From: Paenibacillus sp. RUD330
Lineage (GTDB): Bacteria > Bacillota > Bacilli > Paenibacillales > Paenibacillaceae
NCBI RefSeq assembly: GCF_002243345.2
Contig: NZ_CP022655.2
Location: 2,110,501 to 2,174,500 of the forward strand
DNA length: 64,000 bases
Direction of reading: 5' to 3'
Each line of letters opens with the position of its first letter. Positions within the stretch are counted from its first letter, which is position 1. This document shows positions 48,482-57,411 of the stretch, one piece after another. The notes under the pieces are model-generated. The model did not search any database, had not been told where the DNA came from, and worked only from the letters and a program-made list of their open reading frames with translations. Both the position numbers and the translations under genes were made by a program.

Positions 48482-51178
48482 GTGGACACGAAGGCCGAAC
48501 GTCTGGACGGGTTGAGCGAGAAAATATTTTTGGACCGGTACGCGTGGAAGAAAGCCGATCCGGGCGAGGCGGCGGTCGGGGATACCGTACTCGTGCTGAC
48601 AAAGGACGATCCGAAATTTCCGGCCAGGGAGGTCGGCGAAATCATGGCCCGCAGCGGCCGGAAGGCAACGGTGCGTACCCGGAGCGGGGAGATGATCGAA
48701 TCGGATGTCGAGAAGCTGACTGTAGCCGCGGAGCGGACGCCGGAGGAGCTGTGGGACCGCCTCGCCAAGACGATGGCATCCGTGGAGCAGGACGAAGAGG
48801 CGCGGGAGCTATGGGAGAAGCGGTTCCGGACCATCCTGGACGGCTGGAGGCTAGTACCGGGCGGACGCATAGCCGCCGGCGCGGGAGTCGGCGGGGAGCT
48901 GACGCTGTTCAACTGCTACGTCATTCCCTCTCCGCATGACAGCCGGGGCGGCATCATGGAGACGCTCTCGGAAATGACGGAAATCATGGCCCGGGGCGGG
49001 GGCGTCGGCATCAATCTCAGCTCGCTGAGGCCCAGGCGCGCGATCGTGGCCGGCGTGAACGGCTCCTCCAGCGGAGCGGTGTCCTGGGGCGGCCTGTTCA
49101 GCTATGCGACGGGGCTTATCGAGCAGGGCGGCAGCCGCCGCGGCGCGCTCATGCTCATGATCAACGACTGGCATCCGGATCTGCTCGATTTCATCACGGT
49201 CAAGCAGAGGATGGGCGAGGTGACGAACGCCAATCTGTCGGTGTGCGTCAGCAACGGCTTCATGCGGGCGGTCAAGGAGGATGCCGAGTGGGAGCTCGTC
49301 TTCCCGGACACCAAGCATCCCGATTACAACCGGCATTGGAACGGGGATCTCTCCGCATGGAAGGAGCGGGGAGGAGCCGTCGTGGCTTACCGGAAGATCC
49401 GGGCTCGCGACGTCTGGCAGACGATCATGGAATCGGCCTGGAGGTCGGCGGAGCCCGGGGTCGTGTTCATGGAGCGCTACAACGAGATGTCGAACAGCTG
49501 GTATTTCAATCCGATCATCTGCACCAATCCTTGTGGCGAGCAAGGACTTCCCGGCTGGGGCGTGTGCAACCTGTCCGCGATCAACCTCTCGAAGTTCTAC
49601 GACGAAGAGAAGCATGATGTGGATTGGGAGGACCTTGGCCGAGTCGTCCATTGGTCCATACGGTTTCTGGACAATGTCATCGACAAGACGCCGTACCACT
49701 TCGAGCAAAATGAACGCAATCAGAAAAAGGAACGGCGCGTCGGCCTCGGCACGATGGGGCTGGCGGAGCTGATGATCCGGCTCGGCATCCGGTATGGAAG
49801 CCCCGAATCGCTGGAGTTCCTCGACAGCCTATACCGCTTCATTGCCAGGGAAGCCTATCTGGCGAGCTCGGACCTTGCGGCTGAAAAGGGCTCGTTCCCG
49901 GCCTTCAATGCGGAGCTCCACTTGCAGAGCGGCTTCATGAAGGAAATGGTCTCGGCCTTCCCGGAGGTGGCGGAGGCGGTGCGCAGCCGGGGCATCCGGA
50001 ACGTGACCTTGCTGACGCAGGCGCCTACGGGAAGCACGGGCACGATGGTCGGAACCTCGACCGGCATCGAGCCTTATTTCGCCTTCGAATACTACCGGCA
50101 GAGCCGGCTCGGCTTCGACAGGCAGCTCGTTCCGATCGCGCAGCAGTGGAAGGAGGCCCATCCCGGCGAGGAGCTGCCGGAATGGTTCGTGACGGCGATG
50201 GAGCTGTCGGCCGAGGAGCATATCCGCGTCCAGGCCGCCATCCAGCGCTGGGTCGACAGCTCGATCAGCAAGACGGCCAATTGTCCGGCCGACCTCACCG
50301 TGGAGGAGACGGACCGGCTGTATGAGCTCGCCTTCGAGCTCGGCTGCAAGGGCGTGACGATCTACCGCGACGGCAGCCGGGACACGCAGGTGCTGAGCAC
50401 GCCGAAAGGGAAGGAGGAGGCTTCGGCTGAAACGAAGGAGGATCAAGGCGCGGTTCCCCCGCTTTCAGCGGATGCGGAAGAAAAGGAGCCGGTCGGAGAC
50501 GGCATGGATGGAACGGCTGGGCCGTCTCTAAGGCCGGCTGCTGCAAGGAGTTCAGAGGCGGCCCCGAATGGCCGGCTTCAGGAAGCCGACAATGGCGATA
50601 TCGGTATCGGCGCGGTCATCGACAAGGAGTACAGGAAGCGGCCGCAAGTGCTGCGTGGCGCCACGTACAAAATCAATACGCCGTTCGGAATGGCGTATAT
50701 CACGATCAACGACATGGACGGCACGCCGGGGGAAATCTTCCTCAACGTCGGCAAGGCCGGCTCGGATGTATTCGCCATGGCGGAGGCGCTCGGGCGAGTA
50801 TGCTCGCTGTTCCTCCGTTATGGCGACCACGGGCATAAGGTGGAGCTTCTGATCAAGCATCTCAAGGGAATCGGCGGATCGGGCGCGATCGGCTTCGGCG
50901 CGAACCGGGTGGAGTCGATCGCGGACGCAGTGGCCAAGGCGCTGGAGACGCATGCGGGTACCTCTAATTCCGCTCATGCCGATAAAGAAAAAAACGATCT
51001 TCCCCTGCCGCCCCTATCTTCCGGTCGAAACGGGACGCCGCAAATGCCGGCTTCTTCCCATCGGAACGAGGGCGAGCCTCTTTCGCCGGACTTATGCCCC
51101 TCCTGCGGCAGCGCGTCGCTGATCAACGTCGAAGGCTGCAAAACATGCGGCCATTGCGGCTACAGCCGCTGCGGCTGA
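48482..51178 (+). CDS. nrdJ: B12-dependent ribonucleoside-diphosphate reductase (class II)
   Basis: An 898-residue class II ribonucleotide reductase that makes deoxyribonucleotides with adenosylcobalamin. Core motifs: FNCYVIPSP (Cys145) and GVCNLSAINLSK (Cys362) as the redox pair, and NPCGEQG (Cys351, with Asn349 and Glu353) as the thiyl site, numbered from GTG 48482. A low-complexity linker, then a TSCPD domain (YKINTPFGMAYITINDMDG) and a C-terminal zinc-ribbon-like CPSCGS...CKTCGHCGYSRCG that may reduce the active site. GTG 48482 is preferred because the family starts at KAERLDGLSEKIFLDRY and GGGAAGG precedes it; a TTG at 48407 is in frame. Confidence 0.92.
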   Translation: MDTKAERLDGLSEKIFLDRYAWKKADPGEAAVGDTVLVLTKDDPKFPAREVGEIMARSGRKATVRTRSGEMIESDVEKLTVAAERTPEELWDRLAKTMASVEQDEEARELWEKRFRTILDGWRLVPGGRIAAGAGVGGELTLFNCYVIPSPHDSRGGIMETLSEMTEIMARGGGVGINLSSLRPRRAIVAGVNGSSSGAVSWGGLFSYATGLIEQGGSRRGALMLMINDWHPDLLDFITVKQRMGEVTNANLSVCVSNGFMRAVKEDAEWELVFPDTKHPDYNRHWNGDLSAWKERGGAVVAYRKIRARDVWQTIMESAWRSAEPGVVFMERYNEMSNSWYFNPIICTNPCGEQGLPGWGVCNLSAINLSKFYDEEKHDVDWEDLGRVVHWSIRFLDNVIDKTPYHFEQNERNQKKERRVGLGTMGLAELMIRLGIRYGSPESLEFLDSLYRFIAREAYLASSDLAAEKGSFPAFNAELHLQSGFMKEMVSAFPEVAEAVRSRGIRNVTLLTQAPTGSTGTMVGTSTGIEPYFAFEYYRQSRLGFDRQLVPIAQQWKEAHPGEELPEWFVTAMELSAEEHIRVQAAIQRWVDSSISKTANCPADLTVEETDRLYELAFELGCKGVTIYRDGSRDTQVLSTPKGKEEASAETKEDQGAVPPLSADAEEKEPVGDGMDGTAGPSLRPAAARSSEAAPNGRLQEADNGDIGIGAVIDKEYRKRPQVLRGATYKINTPFGMAYITINDMDGTPGEIFLNVGKAGSDVFAMAEALGRVCSLFLRYGDHGHKVELLIKHLKGIGGSGAIGFGANRVESIADAVAKALETHAGTSNSAHADKEKNDLPLPPLSSGRNGTPQMPASSHRNEGEPLSPDLCPSCGSASLINVEGCKTCGHCGYSRCG

Positions 51179-51220
51179 GCGGGACTGACAGAGGCGGCGA
51201 TCAAATTGGCAGACTATAGG

Positions 51221-51294
51221 GCGGATGGACAACGTCACGGCAAGGCCTGCTGGTTCGGGCATGCCCAAATCGTGTAGTTGGAGGGTCCGTTTGC
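51221..51294 (+). ncRNA. Possible structured RNA element after nrdJ
   Basis: Nested helices can form: GGAC-AAC (51227-51233) with GTT...GTCC (51277-51288), CACG (51236-51239) with CGTG (51271-51274), and GGC-TGC (51244-51250) with GCA-GCC (51259-51265) around TGGTTCGG. It is followed by a weak hairpin (51295-51320) and a strong terminator (51359-51394). It does not match a riboswitch class I know. Confidence 0.35.
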
Positions 51295-51358
51295 CTCCTG
51301 CCGATAAAGTCGGAGGAGCCTCTTTTGAAGCGGACTGCGACCGCTCCCGATCCTCAAG

Positions 51359-51394
51359 CCTATTCGTCGATGGTTCTGACGAATAGGTTTTTTT
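51359..51394 (+). terminator. Strong rho-independent terminator
   Basis: CCTATTCGTC and GACGAATAGG (10-bp perfect stem, 9-nt loop) followed by TTTTTTT. It ends whatever is transcribed through the 51180-51357 stretch. From 51395 to 51489 nothing is recognised. Confidence 0.9.
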
Positions 51395-51489
51395 ATCAAC
51401 ATTTCCAAATCTCTTTGTGAGTGCGGAATCGTTTCTTGGTCCTAAGGTTGAAGATCGATGATGATTATTACCTATAAAATCAAGCGGCC

Positions 51490-51552
51490 ATTACATAAGT
51501 GGTTGATTACATAAGTGGTTGATTATATAATTGAATGATTATATAATGGCTG
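51490..51552. promoter_or_regulatory. Four-unit 16-bp tandem repeat covering the arsR promoter
   Basis: Two identical units ATTACATAAGTGGTTG (51490, 51506) are followed by two related units beginning ATTATATAAT (51522, 51538). Within them TTGATT (51503-51508) and TATAAT (51526-51531) form a sigma-A promoter with a 17-bp spacer. An ArsR-type repressor is the likely binder. Confidence 0.75.
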
Positions 51553-51577
51553 AGGAAACTGGCCGTGGAGGTGCATA

Positions 51578-51892
51578 GTGGAAGCGCGGATTGAAGAATT
51601 GACCGGACATTTGAAGCTGTTGGGCGACAAATCAAGGCTCATGATCCTGGCCTACCTTCGGGAACGAGAGTTATGCGTATGCGATCTAGTCGAGCTGGTC
51701 GGATTGTCGCAGCCGGGCGTCAGCCAGCATCTGGGAAAGCTGAAGGCGGCTGGCCTGGTCAAGGAATCCCGCAGAGGGACCTGGATCTACTATTCTTTGA
51801 GCCTGGAAGACAAATCTCATGTGGAATCGATTTTAAGCTGCATCCCGCCGCAAACCGAACGGCTGAGCCGGCTGAAGGGCTGCGGGGACTAA
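51578..51892 (+). CDS. arsR: ArsR-family arsenic-responsive repressor
   Basis: A 104-residue SmtB/ArsR winged-helix repressor with the metalloid site ELCVCDL (Cys33, Cys35) on the DNA-binding helix and VGLSQPGVSQHLGKLKAAGLVKESRRGTWIYYSL. It represses the operon until As(III) or Sb(III) binds. Start is GTG at 51578 with TGGAGG upstream. Followed by arsB and arsC. Confidence 0.92.
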   Translation: MEARIEELTGHLKLLGDKSRLMILAYLRERELCVCDLVELVGLSQPGVSQHLGKLKAAGLVKESRRGTWIYYSLSLEDKSHVESILSCIPPQTERLSRLKGCGD

Positions 51893-51905
51893 AAAGGGGT
51901 CGAAG

Positions 51906-53321
51906 ATGGCAATCACGGCAGCAATTTTATTTGCAACTACGCTTGTATTCGTTATTTGGCAGCCCAAAGGGCTCGGCATCGGCTGGCCGGCAGCCGGGGG
52001 AGCGATCCTTGCCCTGCTCTTTCAAGTCGTTACCCTGGAGGATGTCGCGGATGTGACGGGGATCGTATGGAACGCGACGCTGGCTTTCGTCGCCATCATC
52101 CTGATCTCGCTGGCTTTGGACGAGATCGGCCTTTTTGAATGGTCCGCCCTTCACATGGCGCGGCTCGCCGGCGGAAGCAGCCTGCTCATGTTCATCTATA
52201 TGATTCTGCTGGGGGCGGCCGTATCGGCTCTGTTCGCCAACGACGGAGCCGCGCTCATCATGACTCCGATCGTGCTGGCGGTGGTGCGCGCGCTCCGGTT
52301 CGACGAGCGGATGGTCCTGCCTTTCGTCATGGCGAGCGGCTTCATTGCGGACACCGCATCCTTGCCGCTTGTCGTCAGCAATCTCGTCAATATCGTCTCC
52401 GCCGATTTTTTCGGCATCTCTTTTGACGAATACGCCAGCCGAATGATCGTCCCCGCGCTATTCTCCATAGCGGCCAGCCTGCTCGTGCTGTACCTGTTCT
52501 ACCGGAAAAGCATCTCCGGCAGCTACACGGTCGGCGAGCTGAAAAATCCGTGGGACGCCATCAAGGATCCCCGGCTGTTCAAGACAGCCTGGGTGGTGCT
52601 GGCGGCTCTACCGGTCACGTACTTCGCCAGCGGCTGGCTGCATATTCCGGTTTCCATTCCGGCAGGGGCGATCGCGCTCCTGTTCCTGGCAGCCGTACGT
52701 AGAAGCCCGGAGATGGATGTCCGGAAGCTGGTCAAAGGCGCTCCGTGGTCGATCGTCATCTTTTCAATCGGGATGTACGTCGTCGTATACGGCCTTCGGA
52801 ATGCAGGGCTGATGGACTCGCTGACTTCCCTGTTCGAAGCCATCGGCCGGCAAGGCTTGCTGATGACGAGCATAGCTGCAGGGTTCATCGCAGCGGTGCT
52901 GTCCTCCGTCATGAACAATCTTCCTACCGTCATGATCGATGCGCTGGCGATCCAGGCGACGAGGACTAGCGGCGTCATTCGGGAAGCGATGATCTATGCC
53001 AACGTCATCGGCTCCAATCTCGGACCGAAGATCACGCCGATCGGCTCGCTGGCGACTCTGCTGTGGCTGCATGTGCTGTCCCGCAAAGGCTTGCGCATCG
53101 GCTGGGGGTATTATTTCAAAACGGGAATCGCGCTTACGGTTCCGACGCTGCTGATTACTCTGGTCGGGCTCTATTTGTGGCTCTCATTCCTGTCTTTGAA
53201 TCTCATTCACGTCTGGCTTGCGAATGCGGGCGCTGTTCTAATCTTTGTTGCCTTCGGCTGGCTGCTGATTGCAAGGTCAAAATCGAAAAGAAAAGGGGAG
53301 ATCCCGTCTTATGAACGCTAA
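51906..53321 (+). CDS. arsB: Arsenite efflux pump, ArsB/NhaD superfamily
   Basis: A 471-residue integral membrane protein with about 12 predicted helices. [21 protein letters not shown] (about 109-129), [16 protein letters not shown] and [23 protein letters not shown] match ArsB, which expels arsenite using the proton gradient. Located in the cytoplasmic membrane. It follows arsR by 13 bp and its end overlaps arsC by 11 bp, so the three genes form one operon. Confidence 0.9.
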   Translation: MAITAAILFATTLVFVIWQPKGLGIGWPAAGGAILALLFQVVTLEDVADVTGIVWNATLAFVAIILISLALDEIGLFEWSALHMARLAGGSSLLMFIYMILLGAAVSALFANDGAALIMTPIVLAVVRALRFDERMVLPFVMASGFIADTASLPLVVSNLVNIVSADFFGISFDEYASRMIVPALFSIAASLLVLYLFYRKSISGSYTVGELKNPWDAIKDPRLFKTAWVVLAALPVTYFASGWLHIPVSIPAGAIALLFLAAVRRSPEMDVRKLVKGAPWSIVIFSIGMYVVVYGLRNAGLMDSLTSLFEAIGRQGLLMTSIAAGFIAAVLSSVMNNLPTVMIDALAIQATRTSGVIREAMIYANVIGSNLGPKITPIGSLATLLWLHVLSRKGLRIGWGYYFKTGIALTVPTLLITLVGLYLWLSFLSLNLIHVWLANAGAVLIFVAFGWLLIARSKSKRKGEIPSYER

Positions 53322-53766
53322 ACCGATGGTATATTTCTTATGTACAGGCAACTCCTGCCGCAGCCAGATCGCCGACGGCTATCTCAGGGCGGAAGGGCGT
53401 GGACGGTTCGACGTCAGAAGCGCGGGCTTGGAAGCCCACGGCTTGAATCCCCGCGCCGTGCAGGTGATGAAGGAAGCCGGGATCGATATAAGCGGGCACA
53501 GCTCGGATGTGATCGATCTCGATTTGCTGAACGCCGCCGATTATGTCATCACCCTCTGCGGGCATGCAGACGAGCATTGCCCGGCCATATCCAATCGTGA
53601 CGTCATCAAGTGGCACTGGGGGTTCGAGGATCCCGCCAAGGCGACAGGCACGGAAGAGGAGATCATGGCGAAGTTCCGCGAGGTGCGGGATGCCATTCAT
53701 GCTCGAATCGCCGAGTTTGTACGGGAATGGAACGCGGCCGGCGAGGAGCCGTCCTTCCGCCCGTAA
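53311..53766 (+). CDS. arsC: Thioredoxin-coupled arsenate reductase
   Basis: Reduces arsenate to arsenite for export by ArsB. A 151-residue low-molecular-weight phosphatase-fold enzyme: P-loop CTGNSCRSQ with Cys11 and Cys16, and the Cys83/Cys90 pair in [10 protein letters not shown], as in the Bacillus/Staphylococcus ArsC. ATG 53311 follows GGGGAG; the frame upstream (to 53269) lies within arsB. Confidence 0.93.
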   Translation: MNAKPMVYFLCTGNSCRSQIADGYLRAEGRGRFDVRSAGLEAHGLNPRAVQVMKEAGIDISGHSSDVIDLDLLNAADYVITLCGHADEHCPAISNRDVIKWHWGFEDPAKATGTEEEIMAKFREVRDAIHARIAEFVREWNAAGEEPSFRP

Positions 53767-53922
53767 AGCTTGTTTTTCGCCGGGTTCTTTTCATCTGAAT
53801 GATCATGGTGCAGGGGAAATCGGATGAACCCATTTGTTACCTCATATTCATGAATCCTCCATGTTATACTGATTAGAACATGGAAAGATAGAGTCTCTAT
53901 TGAACGCATAGATTCGCTCCGT

Positions 53923-53954
53923 CCGCAGATGTTTTCCTCCTGCGGGCTTTTTTT
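53923..53954 (+). terminator. Terminator-like hairpin upstream of the alpha/beta hydrolase
   Basis: CCGCAG and CTGCGG form a stem with an 11-nt loop followed by GGCTTTTTTT, 85 bp before the next gene and after arsC. It may end the ars operon or act as a leader attenuator, since TTATACT at 53864-53870 offers a -10 just ahead of it. Confidence 0.6.
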
Positions 53955-54038
53955 GCAAGCTGCCGGGCAGACGGGAGAGAGCAAGCTGGATCGGTCCGCA
54001 TCTGAAATGACATTCAAACATAGAAAGCGGGAGAGCGG

Positions 54039-54800
54039 ATGGTGGAGGGCATAAGGGGAAGTTATCATTCAGCCGGCGGCCGAAAGCTGTTCTTCACTTA
54101 TTCGCGCACGACAAAGCCCAGCGTGATCTTTATCTCGGGTATGGGCGACAGCTCCGATGCTTGGGAGAAGATTCAAACCCTAGTATCGCAGAAAGCATCG
54201 ACTTTGTCTTACGACCGTTCGGGCGTGGGGAGAAGCGAAGCCGCTCCGCCTGTCCCGAGAACCTGTCTGGATCTGGTCGAGGAACTGTCCGAATTGCTGC
54301 TGGCGGGATTTGTCGATCCCCCCTTCCTATTGGTCGGCCATTCCTTTGGCGGGCTGGTGGCCAGATTGTTTGCAAGCGTTCATCCGCAGCTTGTCTGCGG
54401 CCTTGTCCTGGTCGATGCCGCAACCGAATACAAAGAGCTGGCCTATGACAGGGTACTCCCTCCCCAACTGAAGGCGGCAAACAGGGACTACTATGAAAAT
54501 CCTCGGCTCAACAGCGAAAACATCGACAAAGCGCGCAGCTATGAGCAAGTATCCGGCCATTCGGGGCAAAGCGATATTCCTCTCGCCATCCTAACGAGAG
54601 GCTTGCCTGAACAAAGCGACGGGAATTGGCCCGTCCAGGAACTGCTGAAGATCGAGCAGAGGCTGCAAGCCGATTTTCAGCGGCTGTCGAAGGCGAGCAA
54701 GCTGCGGATCGCCGGTCGGAGCCGCCATTATATTCATGTGGATGAGCCGGAGCTTGTGGTGGAAGAGATCGAAAGCATGATAAAGGGGATGAAGAGATGA
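54039..54800 (+). CDS. Alpha/beta hydrolase
   Basis: A 253-residue cytoplasmic hydrolase: oxyanion region ISGMGDSSDAWE near 31, nucleophile elbow GHSFGG near 99-104, catalytic Asp expected in LVDAATEY or later and His in RHYIHVDEPE near the C-terminus. Resembles esterases/lipases of the Bacillus YdjP-type; substrate unknown. ATG at 54039 follows GAGAG; it is 4 bp overlapped with the DUF2785 gene. Confidence 0.85.
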   Translation: MVEGIRGSYHSAGGRKLFFTYSRTTKPSVIFISGMGDSSDAWEKIQTLVSQKASTLSYDRSGVGRSEAAPPVPRTCLDLVEELSELLLAGFVDPPFLLVGHSFGGLVARLFASVHPQLVCGLVLVDAATEYKELAYDRVLPPQLKAANRDYYENPRLNSENIDKARSYEQVSGHSGQSDIPLAILTRGLPEQSDGNWPVQELLKIEQRLQADFQRLSKASKLRIAGRSRHYIHVDEPELVVEEIESMIKGMKR

Positions 54801-55660
54801 ACGATACGAGGACGCAGCTCAGACATAAACTGCAAAGAGTAGAAAAGGAAAACTATCAGCTTCGCGAAGGGGAAAGCAGGGAGGAGCTTATCGCTCAGAT
54901 GCTGCGGTTCATCGGCGATCCCGATCCGGAATTGCGGGATGGACTCATCTATCCGACCTTTTATGTCTGGATGACGGAGGAGAGACTGACCGAAGAAGAA
55001 TGGCGCTGCCTTCTCCAGCAGCTTGCCGACGAGAATCATTTGTTCCACCATATCGGCAGCGATGGCGACCAGACGGTTTTTACCAGGACCTTCTCCGTAT
55101 TGCCGCTGGCCTTGATCGCGAGGCGCCATAGTCGGAAGCCTTTCCTGGACCGGGCCGGTTATGAGCTGCTGAAGCATTCGCTGCTCCGCTATTACCGGGA
55201 AGAAAAGGATCTCCGCGGGCTGCTTCCTGAAGAAGGCTGGGCGCACAGTGCGGCGCATGGAGCGGATGCGCTGAAGGAGCTGGTCCAGTGCCCGGAAAGC
55301 GATGCTGCGGTACAGCGCGACGTGCTTGCCGCGATTCAAGGCATGCTGCAGAACGGAAGCCATATTTTCGGCGAGGAAGAGGATGAACGCATCGCAAGCA
55401 TCCTGGACGCCATGATCGGCAATGGGCGGCTTTCTCAGGCGGAGCTCGCGGATTGGATAACCGGATTGTCGACCTGCCTGGACTGGCCGCGCAGCCGGGC
55501 GCAGGCTGTCGCCCGTGTGAACGGCAAGAACCTTCTTCGCTCTCTGTACTTCAGAAGAGGACAGGAGGGGGGCGGAAATGCTCTTGCCGCCGCAATTCTG
55601 GAAGCTGAAGCCGGCCTGAACAGATTTGCCGTCGCGGACAGGCAGCGGCAAACTTCCTGA
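54797..55660 (+). CDS. DUF2785 domain protein
   Basis: A 287-residue soluble helical protein. REELIAQMLRFIGDPDPELRDGLIYPTFYVWM (about 28-59), LPLALIARRHSRKPFLDRAGYELLKHSLLRYYREEKDLRG and GWAHSAAHGADALKELVQC match DUF2785. HEAT-like repeats are probable; function unknown. The start overlaps the hydrolase stop by 4 bp (ATGA), so the pair is translationally coupled. Confidence 0.85.
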   Translation: MNDTRTQLRHKLQRVEKENYQLREGESREELIAQMLRFIGDPDPELRDGLIYPTFYVWMTEERLTEEEWRCLLQQLADENHLFHHIGSDGDQTVFTRTFSVLPLALIARRHSRKPFLDRAGYELLKHSLLRYYREEKDLRGLLPEEGWAHSAAHGADALKELVQCPESDAAVQRDVLAAIQGMLQNGSHIFGEEEDERIASILDAMIGNGRLSQAELADWITGLSTCLDWPRSRAQAVARVNGKNLLRSLYFRRGQEGGGNALAAAILEAEAGLNRFAVADRQRQTS

Positions 55661-55909
55661 GCCGGCTGCTCCGAGCCTGATCCGGAGCCGTATTTGCCAA
55701 TCAAATAGTTAACCACCCCGCTAATCTAAACGTTGACCACCCCGGCGTTAAAACAGGCACCCGAGGGTGCAGATGTTGGTATAGACTGACTTGGGAATAA
55801 GTCCTCGGGCAAGATAAGTTGGTCATACAAGGGGATGACTGAGCCACTTGCGCCGATCAGGTAATACCAGCGCAACTGTCGCAAAGGGCGATTTATGTGG
55901 ATAGAAAGG
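55661..55909. other. Possible insertion-sequence end remnant
   Basis: Two similar motifs GTTAACCACCCC and GTTGACCACCCC occur about 27 bp apart near 55706-55743, followed by the 14-bp palindrome GCACCCGAGGGTGC. Such multiple GTTGACCACCCC-type end repeats are seen in some IS21-family elements. No transposase reading frame is intact; a minus-strand frame of 85 codons (55983-55726) matches nothing I can name. Low certainty. Confidence 0.3.
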
Positions 55910-55941
55910 AAAGAACTCTCCGAGTCAGGAGAGTTCTTTTT
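55910..55941. terminator. Bidirectional terminator
   Basis: AAAGAACTCTCC pairs with GGAGAGTTCTTT around GAGTCA, with a T run. It ends the minus-strand MarR transcript and the region after the DUF2785 gene. Confidence 0.8.
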
Positions 55942-56022
55942 ACGAATACCGATCAACTTATCTGCTTCATGAATATGAATCAAAAAACGCGGTCAAGGTG
56001 GTGGGGCTTTCCAAGAAGCCGA

Positions 56023-56463
56023 TCACCTTGTTTTTGTTCTTTCCGCTAGCTTAGTAATCGACTCAATGTCTTGATCGGTTAATTGATCAAGGAAATGGTT
56101 GCGTATTGCCTTTGCGACTATGGGACGGGCATCATCCAATGCTGATTTTCCAGCGGAAGTGATGATGACTTGAATACCACGATCTGTGTCTAATGGTTTC
56201 CTCACAACGAGTCCACGCTTTTCCATCCGCGTTAGATGATGTGACAAACGACTCTTCGTCCATCCCATCGAGTCGGCTAATTCCTGCTGACGCAGCTCAC
56301 CGTTCCCATAATGGATTAACCGATCTAATACTCCAAAATCGCCCTCTGATAGTCCTGTATGCTCGGACATGTCTTTGACTACGCGACCGAAAATGTTCTT
56401 AAAGGAACCTTTCCACATAGTCCATATTCGCATTTCCTCTTCGTTCAGCTCGTTCTTTTCCAT
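56023..56463 (-). CDS. MarR-family transcriptional regulator
   Basis: A 146-residue MarR winged-helix protein: FGVLDRLIHYGNGELRQQELADSMGWTKSRLSHHLTRMEKRGLVVRKPLDTDRGIQVIITSAGKSALDDA is the DNA-binding domain with the wing. It has no Cys in the dimer arm, so a ligand rather than redox signal is likely. It is divergent from the SDR gene and the intergenic region carries two 16-bp palindromes that are its probable operators. Confidence 0.9.
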   Translation of the reverse strand: MEKNELNEEEMRIWTMWKGSFKNIFGRVVKDMSEHTGLSEGDFGVLDRLIHYGNGELRQQELADSMGWTKSRLSHHLTRMEKRGLVVRKPLDTDRGIQVIITSAGKSALDDARPIVAKAIRNHFLDQLTDQDIESITKLAERTKTR

Positions 56464-56479
56464 AGGGACATAATATCAT

Positions 56480-56495
56480 GGTTGACGTGTCAACC
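56480..56495. promoter_or_regulatory. MarR operator 1
   Basis: GGTTGACGTGTCAACC: 7-bp perfect arms around GT, next to the MarR start codon. Repeated 39 bp downstream. Confidence 0.75.
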
Positions 56496-56518
56496 ACAAT
56501 ATGCTAAAGTCGACCTAT

Positions 56519-56534
56519 GGTTGATACGTCAACC
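56519..56534. promoter_or_regulatory. MarR operator 2
   Basis: GGTTGATACGTCAACC: the same arms with one changed base, before the SDR gene. The centres are 39 bp apart, allowing two dimers to cover both promoters. Confidence 0.75.
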
Positions 56535-56568
56535 TATTTCTATATAAACAAGAAAGGGGAGTATTCCT

Positions 56569-57321
56569 ATGCAGGACAAACCCGTCGCCTTGGTCACCGG
56601 GGCCAACAAAGGAATCGGTCTTCAAATCGCGAAGGATCTCGCGGCGCACGGCTTCACCGTGCTCGTCGGGTCGCGCAATCTCGAGAAAGGAAAGACGGCC
56701 GCGAAGAACGTTGGAGCGGATGCCCGCCCCCTCCAGCTCGACGTCACGAATCGGGATTCCATCGCCGCTGCGGCAGAGCGCATCCGCAGCGAGCTTGGCC
56801 GTCTCGATGTGCTCGTCAACAATGCGGGCATATCTCACGCGGGTAAGCCGGGCAGGCCGCTCGAGGAGGTCGGGAAGTCGGGCCGTCCAAGCGTCGCGTC
56901 TCTCGACGAGGTGCGTGCGGTGTTCGAGACAAACGTGTTCGGCGTCATCGCCGTCACGCAAGCGATGCTGCCGCTCCTTCGTGAAGCTCCGTCGGCACGC
57001 ATCGTCAACGTATCGAGCGGCTCGGGCTCGCTGACGTTGAACGCGGACTCGACCAATTCGCATCGCGAGATGTTCGGCGCCGTTTACAGCCCGTCGAAGA
57101 CTGCCCTCAACGCGATCACGCTCGCCTTCGCCATCGAACTCGAGCCGACAGGCATCAAGGTCAATGCCGCATGCCCGGGCTTCACCGCGACGGACCTCAA
57201 CAACTTCGAGGGTACGGGCACCGTCCAACAGGCCGCGCGTCATCCCGTGCACCTTGCGCTCCTCGACGAGAACGGTCCTACGGGCACATTCTCGAATGAG
57301 AGACGCCAACTCCCGTGGTGA
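56569..57321 (+). CDS. SDR-family oxidoreductase (carbonyl-reductase-like)
   Basis: A 250-residue short-chain dehydrogenase: NADP motif VTGANKGIGLQIAKDLAAHG at about 9-28, NNAGISHAG near 84, catalytic Ser in VNVSSGSGSL and Tyr/Lys in YSPSK near 165. Resembles plant-type carbonyl reductases found in bacteria. Controlled from a region with two MarR operators; AAAGGGGAG precedes ATG 56569. Confidence 0.88.
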   Translation: MQDKPVALVTGANKGIGLQIAKDLAAHGFTVLVGSRNLEKGKTAAKNVGADARPLQLDVTNRDSIAAAAERIRSELGRLDVLVNNAGISHAGKPGRPLEEVGKSGRPSVASLDEVRAVFETNVFGVIAVTQAMLPLLREAPSARIVNVSSGSGSLTLNADSTNSHREMFGAVYSPSKTALNAITLAFAIELEPTGIKVNAACPGFTATDLNNFEGTGTVQQAARHPVHLALLDENGPTGTFSNERRQLPW

Positions 57322-57411
57322 TGTAGTTTCGAGCACTGGCTCTCCGAGGGGTGTGTAGAAAACCTGAAGGTTGAATGCCTTTCCAATAGTACAAAAGGAG
57401 TGTGCCATCAA

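Noticed and set aside
51180-51394. Cobalamin riboswitch near the B12-dependent reductase.
   Set aside because: The element lies after the gene and lacks the conserved cobalamin-box sequence.
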